Shown in pieces: positions 45,235-53,401 of a stretch of DNA of 64,000 nucleotides. Within the stretch, counting starts at the first letter, position 1. The number at the start of each line of letters is the position of its first letter. Location: assembly GCA_902537215.1 (NCBI GenBank), contig CACBAM010000011.1:1-64000 (forward strand), read 5' to 3'. The translations under genes were made by a program, and so were the position numbers. Under the pieces are notes generated by a model, which made no database searches, had not been told where the DNA came from, and worked only from the letters and a program-made list of their open reading frames with translations. The stretch comes from an uncultured Alphaproteobacteria bacterium (GTDB taxonomy: Bacteria > Pseudomonadota > Alphaproteobacteria > Rhodobacterales > Rhodobacteraceae).

Positions 45235-45708
45235 ATGAGAAAGTTTGCGATGCCGATCCTATTTTTGCTTTTTGTTTTAGGGAGTGTTTTTTACTTCGTA
45301 TCGAGCCTATTTTTTGATGGCCCTGTTAGAGCTGACATTTCTCTAAAGCCAGATGATCAAAATTTGGTAGATCTTGGCAAGTTAGTTTATGAAAATAATT
45401 GTGCTTCTTGCCACGGTGTTAATTTGGAGGGTCAAGAGCGATGGAGAGAACCAGACGCCGCCGGTTACATGCCGGCACCTCCGCATGATGAAACTGGCCA
45501 TACATGGCATCACCCAGATGAGTATCTCTTCTTAATGACCAAATACGGGTTAGAGGAAATTATTGGGCAAGAATATCCTAATAATATGCCAGCATATAAA
45601 GACATTCTCTCAGATGAAGAAATATTAGCTTCTTTGTCTTTTATCAAAAGTACATGGAGCAGGGAAATTAAGTTGCAACACGATAAAATTAACGAAATGA
45701 ATAAATAA
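45235..45708 (+). CDS. Membrane-anchored c-type cytochrome
   Basis: A 157-residue monoheme cytochrome c with an N-terminal membrane anchor (about 4-25), the heme motif CASCHG at 56-61 and a likely Met ligand in NNMPAYKDILSDEEI. It resembles cytochrome c domains found with copper resistance or heme-copper oxidase genes. It lies between DUF4396 and copC, so a role in copper oxidation or electron delivery in the periplasm is plausible (inference). Confidence 0.82.
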   Translation: MRKFAMPILFLLFVLGSVFYFVSSLFFDGPVRADISLKPDDQNLVDLGKLVYENNCASCHGVNLEGQERWREPDAAGYMPAPPHDETGHTWHHPDEYLFLMTKYGLEEIIGQEYPNNMPAYKDILSDEEILASLSFIKSTWSREIKLQHDKINEMNK

Positions 45709-45721
45709 TTGGGGTATCACA

Positions 45722-46090
45722 ATGTTAAAAACGATTTTAAAAATATTTATATTGATAATGCTACCAACACTGGCGCTCGGCCATTCACCTCTTAAATCGG
45801 TGGATCCAATCGATAGAGCAGTACTGACAGAAGCCCCTACGGAATATAAGATGATATTTAAATCGCCGGCTAAATTAATAAAGTTTGAAATTTTGAAACA
45901 GGCTGAAGAAAAAGACAAAAAGCCTTCGCCCCTGAAATTAAATCATAAGCCCTCCAAGCTTTGGTACGAAAGTCACGTGGTCAAGTTACCGAAGATTAGT
46001 AACGGGTCTTACGAAGTTCGCTGGCGTGCTATGGGGGAAGATGGTCATGTTCTTAAGGGTACTTTAAGCTTCGAAGTCAAAGGTGAGTAA
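45722..46090 (+). CDS. copC: CopC-domain periplasmic copper-binding protein
   Basis: A 122-residue protein with a signal peptide (about 1-19) whose mature start GHSPLKSVDPIDRAVL places the N-terminal copper-ligand histidine at or near the mature end. EAPTEYKMIFKSPA and the closing GEDGHVLKGTLSFEV are CopC/YobA family motifs. It is followed six bases later by copD. CopC carries Cu(II) in the periplasm. Confidence 0.85.
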   Translation: MLKTILKIFILIMLPTLALGHSPLKSVDPIDRAVLTEAPTEYKMIFKSPAKLIKFEILKQAEEKDKKPSPLKLNHKPSKLWYESHVVKLPKISNGSYEVRWRAMGEDGHVLKGTLSFEVKGE

Positions 46091-46096
46091 AACATT

Positions 46097-46963
46097 ATGG
46101 AACTTTGGACCGTTTTAGTACCACTTGGGAAGTTTTCGGCTTACGTATTGTCTTTGTTAATGGTTGGCACCGGATTATTCATCCTTCATTTTAAATCCAT
46201 GCTTTCCCCGGCAACATTTACTTATTGTCGAAAACTAATTTTCCAATCGTCTTTGGCCGGGTTGATGGTAGCCCCATTATTATTTCTTTTGGTCGCTGGA
46301 AATTTAGGGGGCGATCTGGCCAGTACCATTGATCCCCTGATGATAAGTATAGCTTTCTCATCAAAGGCCGGACAAGCGGTTCTTGTATTATTTTTTGGGT
46401 TTATATTGGTTTCTTTCTGGGGCTACTTCTTGCCAAAACAAAATTGGACTATTGTTATTGCTGGCTTTAGCTGTATTCTAATTTCGTTTTCCGTATACGG
46501 ACACTCGACAATTAATGGTTATACCTCACAGCTTCTTATCGTTTTGCATTTACTTGCTATATCTTATTGGGTGGGCTCATTTTTTCCACTACGTTATTCT
46601 ACCTATAGAGATATTGAAGAGGAAAATCTGTTTCAGATAGCACATAAATTCGGCATTTATGCCGTTTATTATATCTTAGTCCTGTTAGTGGCTGGGGTTA
46701 GTCTAGGAACAATTTTGGTTGGTAGTTTGAACGGCCTTCTATATTCGACCTATGGGCAGGTTTTCTTATTAAAACTGTCGCTAGTTTCAATCTTGTTGGG
46801 AACTGGAGCAATGAATAAGTTCAAGTTAGTTCCTAATCTTCAGTCAAACGGAAAGGCTAACGCAGTTAAACTAAGAAAGTCAATTGGAAGGGAAATCATT
46901 ATATTAGCTTTTATTTTAGTAATATCGAGTATAGTATCTACCTCAATAGAGCCGCCCTATTAA
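46097..46963 (+). CDS. copD: CopD-family copper membrane protein
   Basis: A 288-residue integral membrane protein with about eight helices. The HLLAISYWVGSFFPLR region with conserved His and the C-terminal SLVSILLGTGAMNKF segment are typical of CopD, a putative copper importer or partner of CopC. It follows copC by six bases and probably ends the copper operon; the aminotransferase begins 26 bases later. Confidence 0.85.
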   Translation: MELWTVLVPLGKFSAYVLSLLMVGTGLFILHFKSMLSPATFTYCRKLIFQSSLAGLMVAPLLFLLVAGNLGGDLASTIDPLMISIAFSSKAGQAVLVLFFGFILVSFWGYFLPKQNWTIVIAGFSCILISFSVYGHSTINGYTSQLLIVLHLLAISYWVGSFFPLRYSTYRDIEEENLFQIAHKFGIYAVYYILVLLVAGVSLGTILVGSLNGLLYSTYGQVFLLKLSLVSILLGTGAMNKFKLVPNLQSNGKANAVKLRKSIGREIIILAFILVISSIVSTSIEPPY

Positions 46964-46989
46964 CAGAATAAAAAAAAGAAAGTTAGAAT

Positions 46990-47856
46990 ATGGCTTCTGG
47001 GGAAAATATCAAAACCTATTTCAACGGCACATGGCATGATGGTGATAAGTATATTCTACGTGCTGCTGATCACGGGGCATGGTTAGGATCAAGTGTCTTC
47101 GATGGAGCTCGCTTTTTTGAAGGTGCTACACCTGACCTACTTTTACATTGTGAGAGAGTAAATAATTCAGCAAAGGCAATGATGCTTGATCCCTCTGTCA
47201 CACCTGAAGAAATGGTGGAAATAATTAAAGAGGGGCTTAGCTCTTTCGATAAATCTACATCGGTTTATATAAGGCCAATGTATTGGGCGCTTGACGGGGC
47301 CGAGTCGTTAGTGTTGCCAAAAGAAAATAGTACCGCTTTTTCAATCTGTCTTGAGCAAATTCCAATGGCCGCAGCAACCGTTTCTGCAACGCTCAGCAGA
47401 ACTAAATTTAGAAGACCTGTTTTAGAGGATAATGTGGTGAATGCAAAAGCGGGGTGTTTATATCCCAATAATGCAAGAATGTTAGCCGAAGCACGATCTA
47501 AAGGATTTACAAATGCCTTAGTTGCCGATGCTGCTGGCAATGTCGCTGAGACAGCTACAGCCAATATCTTTATGGTAAAAGACGGTGAAGTATTAACACC
47601 GATCCCAAATGGTACCTTTTTGGCAGGTATTACTAGGGCAAGACATATAAAAAATTTACGAGAATATGGCAAATCGGTTTCAGAAACTGTTCTGTCTTTT
47701 AAAGATTTTGAAGAAGCCGAGGAAGTATTTATGACAGGAAATATGACCAAGATAATGCCTGTAACTGCGTTCGAAGATAAGAACTACCAAGTCGGGTCTA
47801 TAGCAAAGCTGGCAAGAGAATTATATTGGGATTGGTCACGCTCTCAGACACTTTGA
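46990..47856 (+). CDS. Class IV (branched-chain-type) aminotransferase
   Basis: A 288-residue PLP enzyme of fold type IV. GSSVFDGARFF near the N-terminus, SVYIRPMYW, the Lys-containing NAKAGCLYPNNARMLAEA and the PLP-phosphate region NVAETATANIF follow the ilvE/dat pattern. Branched-chain or D-amino acid transamination is most likely; the substrate cannot be fixed from sequence. It starts 26 bases after copD and converges on the EamA gene. Confidence 0.82.
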   Translation: MASGENIKTYFNGTWHDGDKYILRAADHGAWLGSSVFDGARFFEGATPDLLLHCERVNNSAKAMMLDPSVTPEEMVEIIKEGLSSFDKSTSVYIRPMYWALDGAESLVLPKENSTAFSICLEQIPMAAATVSATLSRTKFRRPVLEDNVVNAKAGCLYPNNARMLAEARSKGFTNALVADAAGNVAETATANIFMVKDGEVLTPIPNGTFLAGITRARHIKNLREYGKSVSETVLSFKDFEEAEEVFMTGNMTKIMPVTAFEDKNYQVGSIAKLARELYWDWSRSQTL

Positions 47857-48710
47857 TTATGTGACTGTACCCTTTCTCGATACCAAGTGTATATTCCTGC
47901 TCCAACGATGATAACTGCACCAATAATCAAACTCTGACTTGGGTATTCTGTGAAAAATATGATGCCAAGGCAAGCTGAGAAGACTAAATCAAAATACGAA
48001 AATGGAGCAAGCAGAGATGCTTCAGATTTTCTGAGTGCTAAAATAAGACAAAAATGACCGAAACCACCAAGTGTCCCCAACATGGTAAAATAAATAATAT
48101 CCAATAGCTCTATTTTTTGGAAATATGGAAATAAAATTAGTGTGGAAACAATAGTTCCCACTAAGCCAGTATAAAAGAAGTTTGTTCTAGGATCCTCATC
48201 TGTACCGAGGTGACGCGTGGAAACTGCATAACCTGCGTAGCATAAAGCTGATAGAAGTGGAAAAATGCTAGCGATTAAAAAGGTATCTGTTCCTGGTTGT
48301 ATAATAATTAATGCTCCGAAAAATCCAACAAAAACCCCTAACCATCTCTTAAACCCAACTATCTCGCCTAGAAAAATTACTGATAGAATAACAACCAATA
48401 ACGGCGCGGTTTGAAAAATCGCCATAGTTGCAGCCAAAGATAAGTTAGCAAAACCGGCAAAAATAAAAATGGTCGCTCCAAAAAGTAGAGCCGATCTGAA
48501 AAGGTGAATTTTTAACCTTTGTGTTTTCACAATTGTTTTCAAACTTTTATTGAATACCAATATTGTTAGCACTGTTTGGCTGAGGTATCGCGCCCAAACC
48601 ACCTCAATTATCGGATATTGAAGAGCCATTCCCTTGGCAAGGGCATTCATGCACACAAATGATAATATGGCACACAAAAAAAGAGGTATGCCTCCAAGAT
48701 TTAGTTTCAA
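47844..48710 (-). CDS. EamA-family (DMT) transporter
   Basis: A 288-residue membrane protein with about ten helices and two EamA repeats (for example VVWARYLSQTVLTI and FGALIIIQPGTDTF in the first half). DMT-superfamily exporters handle amino acids, nucleosides and metabolites; the substrate is unknown. It overlaps the aminotransferase by 13 bases at the 3' ends and starts 18 bases after the serine hydrolase, which is on the same strand. Confidence 0.82.
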   Translation of the reverse strand: MKLNLGGIPLFLCAILSFVCMNALAKGMALQYPIIEVVWARYLSQTVLTILVFNKSLKTIVKTQRLKIHLFRSALLFGATIFIFAGFANLSLAATMAIFQTAPLLVVILSVIFLGEIVGFKRWLGVFVGFFGALIIIQPGTDTFLIASIFPLLSALCYAGYAVSTRHLGTDEDPRTNFFYTGLVGTIVSTLILFPYFQKIELLDIIYFTMLGTLGGFGHFCLILALRKSEASLLAPFSYFDLVFSACLGIIFFTEYPSQSLIIGAVIIVGAGIYTWYRERVQSHNQSV

Positions 48711-48728
48711 TGATATTCCTTCTTAGGG

Positions 48729-49880
48729 TTAAACCAATTGATTGGTAATTTGACTGAAGATATCAGACATCTGATCAATATTATTCTTCATAATAGGTTT
48801 AGGCTCTGAACTCAGGCACACAAAAGAAAGCTCTTTATCAAAATCGATCCAAATCCACTGGCCATGAATTCCAAGTCCAAAAAGAACGTTTCTTGAAGTG
48901 TAGGGCCTATACCATTTTGATCTATAAAGCCCTTCAGGAAAAATATCATAGTGTCCATCAAGACTGAATTTTTTATTAGAATCTGAATTTAGTATATCTT
49001 TGATCCAGTTTTCAGGAAATACTTGCTCGCCGTGACTATTTTTTCCATAGCATCGAACCATTTCACATATACTCATTATATCGTTTGCCGATATGCATAC
49101 CCCTCCAGCGGATCTTGACGTACCCATTCTGTCCAGTGTCACATAAGCATCGTCTTGCGCACCCAGAGGTCTCATAAGTTTTTCAAAAAAGTACTGTGCG
49201 TATTTTTTGCCAGTGCATTTTTCTATTATAATTCCGAGCATGTCGGTGTTTGTTGAATGATATTCAAATTTTTCACCGTGTTTGTGGGTATTTTTGTTCA
49301 AGCTAAAAAGAAATGATTTTAAATGTGATGTATCGTCTATGTCTTGTGGGTTCCAACCGGTTGATTGTCGATAATCGAGAAAAATACCGGATGTTGCTTC
49401 ATAGTCTTCTATGAAATTAGAAGAAACGCTCATGTCCAATAAATTGCGCACTGAGGCATCTTCGAAAGCACTTCCCTTTGTTTCGGGAATAATCTGGGAG
49501 ACCAAAGTCTCTTCACTTAATAACCCTTCATCTATTACGCAGCCGATAAGTAACGCGGTTAGTGACTTTGACACAGAAAAGATAATATGTGGAGTTGTGG
49601 AGGAGCAATAATCAGAATGCCACGTATATATGGTTTTACCTTTATGAGATATGTGAAAAGCGTCTACTGTTGTTTGACTTAAAAACTCGTCCAACAATGT
49701 TTCCTCGTTTTCTCTTATTTTTACGGTAAGCTCTTTATTTTTAAACTCACTGACTTTTTTATCTGGTCCTTTGGTCCAATTTATCGAAGCCGTAGGGATT
49801 ATTTCCCTTACTTTAGAAAATGCTTCTCTATTAAATGGGGGTAGCCTCCAGTTGGCTAATGTGGGTTGAGAATCTTCCAA
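48729..49880 (-). CDS. Serine hydrolase, beta-lactamase class C / NylB-like
   Basis: A 383-residue protein of the PF00144 family. The SXXK motif SVSK holds the nucleophile Ser102 and Lys105, and YHSTNTD supplies a likely catalytic Tyr. DDTSHLKSF and the LFGLGIHGQWIWID C-terminal block resemble 6-aminohexanoate-dimer hydrolases and related esterases. No signal peptide is seen, so an antibiotic-degrading role is unlikely. It appears to be the first gene of a unit with the EamA transporter. Confidence 0.8.
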   Translation of the reverse strand: MEDSQPTLANWRLPPFNREAFSKVREIIPTASINWTKGPDKKVSEFKNKELTVKIRENEETLLDEFLSQTTVDAFHISHKGKTIYTWHSDYCSSTTPHIIFSVSKSLTALLIGCVIDEGLLSEETLVSQIIPETKGSAFEDASVRNLLDMSVSSNFIEDYEATSGIFLDYRQSTGWNPQDIDDTSHLKSFLFSLNKNTHKHGEKFEYHSTNTDMLGIIIEKCTGKKYAQYFFEKLMRPLGAQDDAYVTLDRMGTSRSAGGVCISANDIMSICEMVRCYGKNSHGEQVFPENWIKDILNSDSNKKFSLDGHYDIFPEGLYRSKWYRPYTSRNVLFGLGIHGQWIWIDFDKELSFVCLSSEPKPIMKNNIDQMSDIFSQITNQLV

Positions 49881-49993
49881 TTTAATTCCTTTGATGATAA
49901 ATAAACTCTATGATCTAATTACAGGACAATGTCTGGTACAACAAGAGATAAAATGTAATCACTGAACTCAAGGGAGGGAATTATTTACATATA

Positions 49994-50878
49994 ATGATAA
50001 CGGTTTACAGAAACTCAGTCCAATCTTGGGAAATAGATCAAATGGGCCATATGAATGTTCAATTCTATTTTGAAAAAGCACTTCAAGGATGTGTTGTGCT
50101 TTGGAACAAGTTAGGGATTAACGAGAAACCAGTCGAGTTGGGAAATACATATCTTTCTCTTGCCCGCGCCCACATTCGTTTTCTTAAGGAACAAAAACCA
50201 GGAGCTCCATTTTTTTTAAAACTGGGAATAGTTCAACTTGGAGATACTGAAGCAAAACTATATTTAGAAATGGTAGAAACGATTACACAGCAACCCTGCG
50301 CTGCCTTTAACTTCCAATTTGTATGGACTAGTAAACCCCCAGAGGAAGTAAAAAAGAATTTTTCTAAAGTGAATGAGGAATTGAGGGTAGATATTCCGAG
50401 CTATGGTCAACCAAGAGGATTATCTTTACAAAAGGAAAATGTAATGTCTCTCTCACAAGCCTCTCAGAAAGACATGATTGATTCATTTGAGTCAGTAATT
50501 TTGCTAAGGCAATGCGATAATATGGATAAGATTAAGCCCTCTGCTTATATGGGTGTCGTATCAGACTCAACGCCTCACTTGTTAGCGTATACTGGCACAA
50601 TAGATGAAAATGGTATGACCAATGTCGGAAGCGCTGCTTTAGAATATAAGTTTGATTTTTTTGAATATGTTCCCTTAGGTACGCACTTAAAAACGAAGTC
50701 AGGAGTTCAATCTATGTCTAATAAGACTTTTGTATGGAAGCACTGGATATTTAATGTTGAGACTGGAAAGCCAGTCGCTATTGCAAGTGCTGTTGCCGTT
50801 ACTATGGATCTCAAGGCCAGGAAGTCGATTCCCATACCGCCGGAAATGGCTAAGGCCTTGGCTAAACTGATATTGTAA
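49994..50878 (+). CDS. Acyl-CoA thioesterase-like protein with two hotdog domains
   Basis: A 294-residue protein with two hotdog-fold halves. The first carries the thioesterase signature EIDQMGHMNVQFYFEKA (about 14-30), in which the Asp and His-Met-Asn are the usual active-site elements of 4-hydroxybenzoyl-CoA-type enzymes; the second half (about 155-290) shows GSAALEYKFDFFEYVPLGT. It probably hydrolyses a CoA ester. The GST-like gene follows by 12 bases, so they may be co-expressed. The strong AGGGAGGG element is about 15 bases upstream, farther than usual. Confidence 0.78.
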   Translation: MITVYRNSVQSWEIDQMGHMNVQFYFEKALQGCVVLWNKLGINEKPVELGNTYLSLARAHIRFLKEQKPGAPFFLKLGIVQLGDTEAKLYLEMVETITQQPCAAFNFQFVWTSKPPEEVKKNFSKVNEELRVDIPSYGQPRGLSLQKENVMSLSQASQKDMIDSFESVILLRQCDNMDKIKPSAYMGVVSDSTPHLLAYTGTIDENGMTNVGSAALEYKFDFFEYVPLGTHLKTKSGVQSMSNKTFVWKHWIFNVETGKPVAIASAVAVTMDLKARKSIPIPPEMAKALAKLIL

Positions 50879-50890
50879 GAGGTTTTAAAA

Positions 50891-51640
50891 ATGAAATTAT
50901 ATTACCATTCATCTAGCAGTGCTTCTCTACGCGTTCTTATTTTTTTAAGTTGCAGGGGTGTTCCTGAAAATAAAGTTAAACTAATTGAGACTGGAATAGA
51001 TTTTGATACTCGTGGAATACCTGTTTGGACGATCCCCATTGATGACGAACAATACAATAAGTTAAAAACCAATGATTATAAAGCTCTAAACCCTGAAGGA
51101 AGAGTGCCTCTACTTTTGCTTGAGGATGGTAAAAAAATGACTCAGACAGGAGCTATCATAGATTTGATAGACGATCTTTTGGGTGAACCCTCTCCATTAA
51201 TTCCAGAGGACCCCTATTTAAAAGCCGAGATGAGAAGAATTCAGTGGATTGTAGCCGCTGACACTCAACCCTATCAAAACATTCCTTTTATTATCCAAGC
51301 GATGGGTGAGTGGGGAATGAAAAAAGCACAGCCGATTAAGCATCCCCTGAGGAAGCATTTTATCAATCGCGAGTTTTCTGCCATAGAAGAAATTTTGAAA
51401 AATGTTTCAGGAAAATATTGTGTTGGAGATAATGTCTCTTATGCAGATTGTTTTTTAATTCCTCAAATAAGAAATGCACTTGCATCAGATATTCCTTTGG
51501 AACAAGATTTTCCAAATCTACATAAGGTGTGGGAAAATATGCTGGCTTTGCCAAACGTACTTGATATTTTTGAAAGGGCTGGAGGCATCATCCAACCTAT
51601 AGTTGTTGACGAAAAAAAACTAAAAGAATATGTGGAGTAG
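50891..51640 (+). CDS. Glutathione S-transferase family protein (zeta-like)
   Basis: A 249-residue protein with an N-terminal thioredoxin-fold domain containing SSSSASLRVLIFL, the zeta-class region of maleylacetoacetate isomerases, and NPEGRVPLLLLEDG with the cis-Pro, then a helical C-terminal domain (YSVGDNVSYADCFLIPQI-like). Glutathione-dependent isomerase or transferase activity is expected. It lies between the thioesterase and a cNMP-binding gene, all on one strand with very short gaps. Confidence 0.82.
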   Translation: MKLYYHSSSSASLRVLIFLSCRGVPENKVKLIETGIDFDTRGIPVWTIPIDDEQYNKLKTNDYKALNPEGRVPLLLLEDGKKMTQTGAIIDLIDDLLGEPSPLIPEDPYLKAEMRRIQWIVAADTQPYQNIPFIIQAMGEWGMKKAQPIKHPLRKHFINREFSAIEEILKNVSGKYCVGDNVSYADCFLIPQIRNALASDIPLEQDFPNLHKVWENMLALPNVLDIFERAGGIIQPIVVDEKKLKEYVE

Positions 51641-51646
51641 GAACAA

Positions 51647-52114
51647 ATGGAAAAAACTGAAAAGCATGTGATATGGCAGCCAAATGAAGAGATTTACAAG
51701 GCAGGGGATAACCCAGAAGGTGCGTATCTGATTAAGTCTGGGTACGTTTATATTTACACATCAGGTGGACTAAAACTTAATAGGCTGGGTGTGAATGAAA
51801 TATTTGGTGATGCCTCGCTTGTTTTAAAAAAGCCACGTTCGGTAACGGCAATTGCTGGTGAGCATGAAGTTCATGCCTTGTTCCTTCCAGCAAGATCGAT
51901 AGACACTTTTTTACAACAGAACAAGGTTATTTCTGCGTTGATAAGAAAAACACATTTGAGACTCATTGATTCAAACGCGCAAAGTGAAGAATTATCTAAG
52001 GATTTGGAGAAACTGATGGCGATGGTAAAAAAAACTGAGACAATATCCGAAGATATCACCAAATTAGTCGAGCAAATGAGGAAGAAAGTAAATAAGACTC
52101 TTTCAGAAGATTGA
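51647..52114 (+). CDS. Cyclic-nucleotide-binding-domain protein with coiled-coil tail
   Basis: A 155-residue protein with a complete cNMP-binding roll (PEGAYLIKSGYVYIY, then FGDASLVLKKPRSVTAIA). The cassette has GD where cAMP-binding proteins have GE, and retains the Arg, so it is more plausible as a ligand binder than the two small proteins at 34-36 kb. A helical tail (about 115-155) may be a coiled coil. There is no DNA-binding domain. It starts six bases after the GST gene and converges on the exporter gene. Confidence 0.75.
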   Translation: MEKTEKHVIWQPNEEIYKAGDNPEGAYLIKSGYVYIYTSGGLKLNRLGVNEIFGDASLVLKKPRSVTAIAGEHEVHALFLPARSIDTFLQQNKVISALIRKTHLRLIDSNAQSEELSKDLEKLMAMVKKTETISEDITKLVEQMRKKVNKTLSED

Positions 52115-52116
52115 TT

Positions 52117-53211
52117 TTATTGTCCAAATAAAGGGAAAAAAAAGTATAAGGTATAGGCCATTACAAAAGCTGGTATAGCCGAATAAATCGTTGCGAGTAT
52201 GGCAGCTCTAGGTGCGATCGCTATAGCAGGAAACAAAGCATCACCATCGTTTGATATAGCATTCCCTAAAAGAGCACTAAAAGGTATCATTCCATTTAAA
52301 AAAAGAGTGGTGACCAATATTTGGGGTCCGCATCCAGGGATAAAACCTATAATTATGGCAAGTAAAGGAATCAGCATTCCTATCGTCTTAAACATCACGT
52401 TCAAGTCCAACGGAGTTAGATAAACGAGATAATCGTACGCTAAATAAGCAGCTAAAACCCAGATGGCAATAAAACTTGTTTCTTCAGCTACGCGAACAAG
52501 TGGTTTGTCTTTCGGGTTAGTCATGGTTTTGATTTGTGAGTTAGACCATATAAAAATGCTTGTCACCATTCCAACTATTGCAATAATCTGTGGGAAAATA
52601 CCAAAGAGCTCTTCAAGATCGTACTGAAGTATTTGGAGAATCCCCAGACCAAAACCCGGTACTATCAGAAAAGTAAATATTATGTCACGCTTCCTATTTT
52701 TGCCAATTATGGGAACATCACTTTTTAGATCAATGGCCTTCTCCTGATGTGAAAAAGTAAGAAAATTATCAGCAATATACCCTGTGATAATTCCGGCTAG
52801 TAGTGTAAGAGGAAGCACTAATATTGCAATGTCCGGTCTGACCGCAATTAATAAAAATGCAGCGTCTCCCATTGTAGCGGTTAGGGTTGCTATAACCGCT
52901 CCAAATGACACGTTGCCAGAAGTATAGGCCGCAACCACAACAACGGCACCGCCGCACCCTGGCGTTGCACCAAGAATAGCAGCTATTGGTATTTGAAAGG
53001 ATGAAGATTCTCGAAGAATATTCCCTACATTAAAATTAAACCTATGCTCTGACAAATAGAAGATAGATAGAGTAATGGCTACGAAAGCGCTTACCTGAAC
53101 ATATGCGTCAGTAACCAAGGCTCTTGTAAGGTCGCCCAACTCCCCTGGCAGTGCTGTTAAAGCAAGCAGTAAAAGGGCAATAAAATACTTTTTTCTAATA
53201 GAATAAATCAA
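52117..53211 (-). CDS. Putative 10-TM heavy-metal exporter (possible manganese efflux)
   Basis: A 364-residue membrane protein with about ten helices. Two glycine-rich metal-transport blocks, AAILGATPGCGGAVVVVAAY and GFIPGCGPQILVTTLFLNG, both contain PGCG and match the PF11449 putative heavy-metal exporter family. Fur- or Mur-type control is suggested by a 25-base palindrome 26 bases upstream of its start. The metal (Mn, Fe or other) cannot be read from the sequence. Confidence 0.8.
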   Translation of the reverse strand: MIYSIRKKYFIALLLLALTALPGELGDLTRALVTDAYVQVSAFVAITLSIFYLSEHRFNFNVGNILRESSSFQIPIAAILGATPGCGGAVVVVAAYTSGNVSFGAVIATLTATMGDAAFLLIAVRPDIAILVLPLTLLAGIITGYIADNFLTFSHQEKAIDLKSDVPIIGKNRKRDIIFTFLIVPGFGLGILQILQYDLEELFGIFPQIIAIVGMVTSIFIWSNSQIKTMTNPKDKPLVRVAEETSFIAIWVLAAYLAYDYLVYLTPLDLNVMFKTIGMLIPLLAIIIGFIPGCGPQILVTTLFLNGMIPFSALLGNAISNDGDALFPAIAIAPRAAILATIYSAIPAFVMAYTLYFFFPLFGQ

Positions 53212-53236
53212 CTTAAAACTTTCTATAAAATGTCTA

Positions 53237-53261
53237 CTTGATAATGATTATCATTTGCAAG
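53237..53261. promoter_or_regulatory. 25-base Fur/Mur-like palindrome
   Basis: Near-perfect palindrome with 12-base arms matching at 10 of 12 positions and a single central T; the core AATGAT-T-ATCATT (53243-53255) is perfect. It agrees with the classic Fur box GATAATGATAATCATTATC at 16 of 19 positions. It lies between the divergent metal exporter and DUF4856 genes, 26 bases before the exporter start. Iron- or manganese-dependent control of both sides is inferred. Confidence 0.75.
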
Positions 53262-53401
53262 AAAAAAATATTTTTTACTAGATAATTCCAATTTTTTTAA
53301 TCATTACTTTTTTAGTCAGAATAAGTGTTGACAAAGGCGAGTAGATTAGTCATCTTTAATCCTGACTGGGATCGTCGGAATTAAAATTGTAGGATTATAT
53401 A

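Noticed and set aside
34580-52114. cNMP-fold proteins as Crp/Fnr transcription factors
   Set aside because: None of the three has a C-terminal helix-turn-helix; they are 109 to 155 residues long.
53328-53356. Sigma-70 promoter at TTGACA upstream of DUF4856
   Set aside because: TTGACA (53328-53333) is good, but no acceptable -10 element follows at 16-18 bases, so it was not listed.
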